Shown: positions 62,140 through 64,000 of the stretch, piece after piece
How the letters are laid out: each line of letters starts with the position of its first letter
Position numbering within the stretch: position 1 is the stretch's first letter
Origin: Rhodanobacter denitrificans
GTDB lineage: Bacteria; Pseudomonadota; Gammaproteobacteria; Xanthomonadales; Rhodanobacteraceae
Reading direction: 5' to 3'
NCBI RefSeq assembly: GCF_003335105.1
Contig: NZ_QFWQ01000011.1
Span: 1-64,000 of the forward strand
Length of the DNA: 64,000 nt
The notes under the pieces: generated by a model
What the model was told of the DNA's origin: nothing
The model's database searches: none
The model's input: the letters and a program-made list of their open reading frames with translations, nothing else
Position numbers and translations under genes: made by a program

Positions 62140-62825
62140 GCCGACCCGCTGCCTTCTTCGGCAAGCTCTTCCAGCAGGTAGCCCAGCCCGCGGATCGTGC
62201 GCACGCCGGTGCCGCTGCCGTCCAGCTTGCGGCGCAGGCGGTGGATGGCGATGTCGAGGCCGTTGTCGGTCAGGTCCTGGTCCCAGTCGCACAGCGCCTC
62301 GACCAGTTGCGCGCGGCTGGTGACCCGGTCGGCGCGCAACGCCAGCGCCTCCAGCAGGCCGAACTCGCGCGCGGTGAGCTCCAGCGGCGTCTGGTCGACC
62401 CAGGCGCGATGCCCGGGCAGGTCGAGCCGCAGCCGGCCGAGTTGCAGTTCCGGCTTGCCCTGGCTGCTGGCTCGCCGCAGCAGCGCGCGCACGCGCGCCT
62501 CGAACTCGGCCAGCTCGAACGGCTTGACCAGGTAGTCGTCGGCGCCCAGGTCGAGCACGCGCACGCGGTCGGGCAGGCCGTCGCGCGCCGTGATCACCAG
62601 CACCGGCAAGCCGGTTCCGCGGTTGCGCAGGCGCTGCAGCACCTCGCTGCCGTCGAGCACGGGCAGGCCGAGGTCCAGCACCAGCAGGTCGTAGTCGTGG
62701 TCGCGCAGGGCTGCATCGGCGAGGCCGCCGTTGACCACGTGGTCCACCGCATGGCCGCCATGCCGCAGCGAGGCACGGATGCCTTCGGCAATGGACAGGT
62801 CGTCCTCGGCCAGCAGAATGCGCAT
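62136..62825 (-). CDS. OmpR-family response regulator of the exporter operon
   Basis: 229 aa. Receiver with EDD (7-9), D51 in LLVLDLGLPVLDG and K101 in YLVKPFELAEF; C-terminal winged helix PLELTAREFGLLEALALRA...DIAIHRLRRKLDG...VRTIRGLGYLLEE. ATG 62825 has CGGAG 5 bases before. First gene of the leftward run of eleven genes (down to 51607) with only two gaps above 100 bp, so the system probably controls its own exporter. The 284 bp to the next gene (62826-63109) hold no gene. Confidence 0.92.
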   Translation of the reverse strand: MRILLAEDDLSIAEGIRASLRHGGHAVDHVVNGGLADAALRDHDYDLLVLDLGLPVLDGSEVLQRLRNRGTGLPVLVITARDGLPDRVRVLDLGADDYLVKPFELAEFEARVRALLRRASSQGKPELQLGRLRLDLPGHRAWVDQTPLELTAREFGLLEALALRADRVTSRAQLVEALCDWDQDLTDNGLDIAIHRLRRKLDGSGTGVRTIRGLGYLLEELAEEGSGSA

Positions 62826-63109
62826 CAAAACTCCGGGTTGCACGCGAATGTGCCGCATCATGGACCACCGGGTCGATGCTGTCTCGTGCGGCTCGGCGGC
62901 GTGGATGGGGTCGCGGCGGACCGGTTTCCAGTCTTTACCCGCGTCCGTTCAGACAACGCCGGCGGCCCGCGGTTCGCGGCGCGGGGCCCGTTCAGTCCGT
63001 CACGTTCGCCGGCAACGCGCTGAACGCGTCGCCGCGAGCCAGTGCGGTGACGGTGTGCGGGCCGGGTGCCGCAGGATCGGGGCTCCGTGCCGCCCGGCCT
63101 GCGCCGATC

Positions 63110-63979
63110 TCACTCCGGCGTCTGCCGGCCCAGCCAGTCGCCCAGTTGCATCAGCACCTGGCCGCGCCCGGGCTCGGCCTCGTTGAACAGCTCGTGGTAC
63201 AGCGTCGAGAAGAAGCGCGTGGTCAGCCGGCCCGTCGCGGCTGCCTTGCGGGCAAACTCGCGGCTGCCAGACGGATCCACCAGCTCGTCGCTGTCCGCCA
63301 CCAGCAGCAGGGTCGGCTGCGCCAGACGGTTGGCGTCGGCGATGCACGCAGCGCCGGCGCGGAAGATGAAATCGGCCAGCCGCGGCGTGATCCAGCCGTG
63401 CTGCAGCGGATCACTGCGGTAGTCGGTCATCACCTGCGGATCGTGCGACAGCTTGTCGACGTCCAGCCCGTTGCGCAGCGGCAGGCTCGGCGCTACGCGG
63501 CTCAACAGCCGCGCCAGGGTGATCATCCGCGGCGACTCCCAGCTGCGCAGCGCCGGCGAGGACAGCAGCAGCGCCGGCGGTGCAACGCGGCCATCCAGCG
63601 CCGCACGCAGCGCGACCAGCCCTCCCATGCTGTGGCCGAGCAGCAGCGGCGGATGCGGCAGGCCGTTGGCGTAATCGTTGTAGACGGTGGCGAGATCTTC
63701 CAGCAGGTCGTCGCCGTGGCGCAGCCGGCCGCGACCGCCCGGGGTCTGGCCATGGCCGCGCTGGTCGTAGCCGCGCACGGCATAGCCGCGCTGGTTGAAC
63801 CACGCCGCCAGGCGCCGGTAGCGGCCGCTGTGTTCGCCCAGCCCGTGCACCAGCAGCACCGCGCCGCGCGCCTGCGGCAGCGGCCAGTCGCGCAGGAACA
63901 GCCGCTGGCCGTCGGCCAGGTCGAGCCAGGACATAGGTTCGGTGCCGTCCGCAGGACGGTTCTGCAGTGCCGCGTGCAT
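63110..63979 (-). CDS. Alpha/beta hydrolase, monoacylglycerol-lipase-like
   Basis: 289-aa serine hydrolase: VLLVHGLGEHSGRYRRLAAW, YDQRGHGQTPGGRGRL, nucleophile in LLLGHSMGGLVALRAAL, acid in LVADSDELVDPSGS, base in TLYHELFNEAE. This is the PldB/monoglyceride lipase pattern (Hydrolase_4). No signal peptide, so cytoplasmic. ATG 63979 is the natural start. Separated by ~280 bp from the exporter operon, so probably unrelated housekeeping lipid turnover. Confidence 0.9.
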   Translation of the reverse strand: MHAALQNRPADGTEPMSWLDLADGQRLFLRDWPLPQARGAVLLVHGLGEHSGRYRRLAAWFNQRGYAVRGYDQRGHGQTPGGRGRLRHGDDLLEDLATVYNDYANGLPHPPLLLGHSMGGLVALRAALDGRVAPPALLLSSPALRSWESPRMITLARLLSRVAPSLPLRNGLDVDKLSHDPQVMTDYRSDPLQHGWITPRLADFIFRAGAACIADANRLAQPTLLLVADSDELVDPSGSREFARKAAATGRLTTRFFSTLYHELFNEAEPGRGQVLMQLGDWLGRQTPE

Positions 63980-64000
63980 GGGTGGTTTCGCGTCCGTTTT

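Noticed and set aside
1..64000. CRISPR arrays, rRNA and tRNA genes
   Set aside because: No regular spaced repeats and no recognisable tRNA or rRNA segments were found by eye; a covariance-model scan would settle tRNAs at the island edges.

Overview
The window is GC-rich and has the look of a free-living, polysaccharide-degrading gammaproteobacterium of the Xanthomonadales (Rhodanobacteraceae/Xanthomonadaceae type, for example Rhodanobacter or Dyella). Reasons: a TonB-receptor-centred sugar locus, a Mrp antiporter with fused MrpA-MrpB, multi-hairpin intergenic repeats, and operons packed with 4-bp ATGA/GTGA overlaps. No RNA genes, CRISPR arrays, origin or intact insertion sequence were seen. 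The species assignment is inference.

Left end (1-7.4 kb): a visibly more AT-rich accessory island. It opens with the 3' end of a DISARM anti-phage system (end of drmA, complete drmB and drmC). After a non-coding stretch comes a leftward mobile-element module: an unknown 284-aa gene, an AlpA-type regulator, a small 92-aa protein and a YfjI-like DUF3987 protein. No integrase is visible. About 1 kb without a gene (7.4-8.4 kb) separates the island from a small set of probable housekeeping/stress genes (PRC-barrel, DUF2252, DUF421).

11-26 kb: a galactose-utilisation locus. A leftward, translationally coupled operon encodes a FadR-type regulator, KDGal kinase, KDPGal aldolase, galactonate dehydratase, a galactose-dehydrogenase-like SDR, an SMP-30 lactonase and a sugar:H+ symporter. 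Together these form a complete De Ley-Doudoroff route from galactose to pyruvate plus glyceraldehyde-3-phosphate. Divergent from it run a secreted aldose epimerase, a clan GH-A hydrolase, a large TonB-dependent receptor, a GH93-like propeller with a CBM35/CBM6-like tail, and a GH43 enzyme. Two similar short palindromes flank the divergent promoter.

26-42 kb: a six-gene Mrp Na+/H+ antiporter operon, divergent from an OmpR-type two-component system with a PmrA-like box; a 138-bp MITE-like inverted repeat; then a leftward tripartite RND efflux operon with a MipA/OmpV protein upstream and a YncE-like propeller downstream.

42-48 kb: a HAD phosphatase and a class III aminotransferase, followed by a 3.5-kb segment bounded by two ~375-bp inverted repeats. 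Their hairpin stems differ between copies by compensating changes. The segment carries two exported proteins of unknown function and a DUF4238 gene frameshifted in a run of six G.

48-63 kb: the most unusual part. It combines a free-standing ketosynthase and acyl carrier protein, a FemAB/GNAT-like acyltransferase, an arginase-fold UPF0489 protein, an ArnT-like membrane glycosyltransferase, an ArnB-like sugar aminotransferase, two ArnE/ArnF-sized EamA half-transporters, an alpha/beta hydrolase, a DevABC-like exporter with its own TolC-type channel, and a two-component system. I read this as a candidate undescribed acyl/amino-sugar envelope-lipid synthesis and export system. The window ends with a monoacylglycerol-lipase-like hydrolase.
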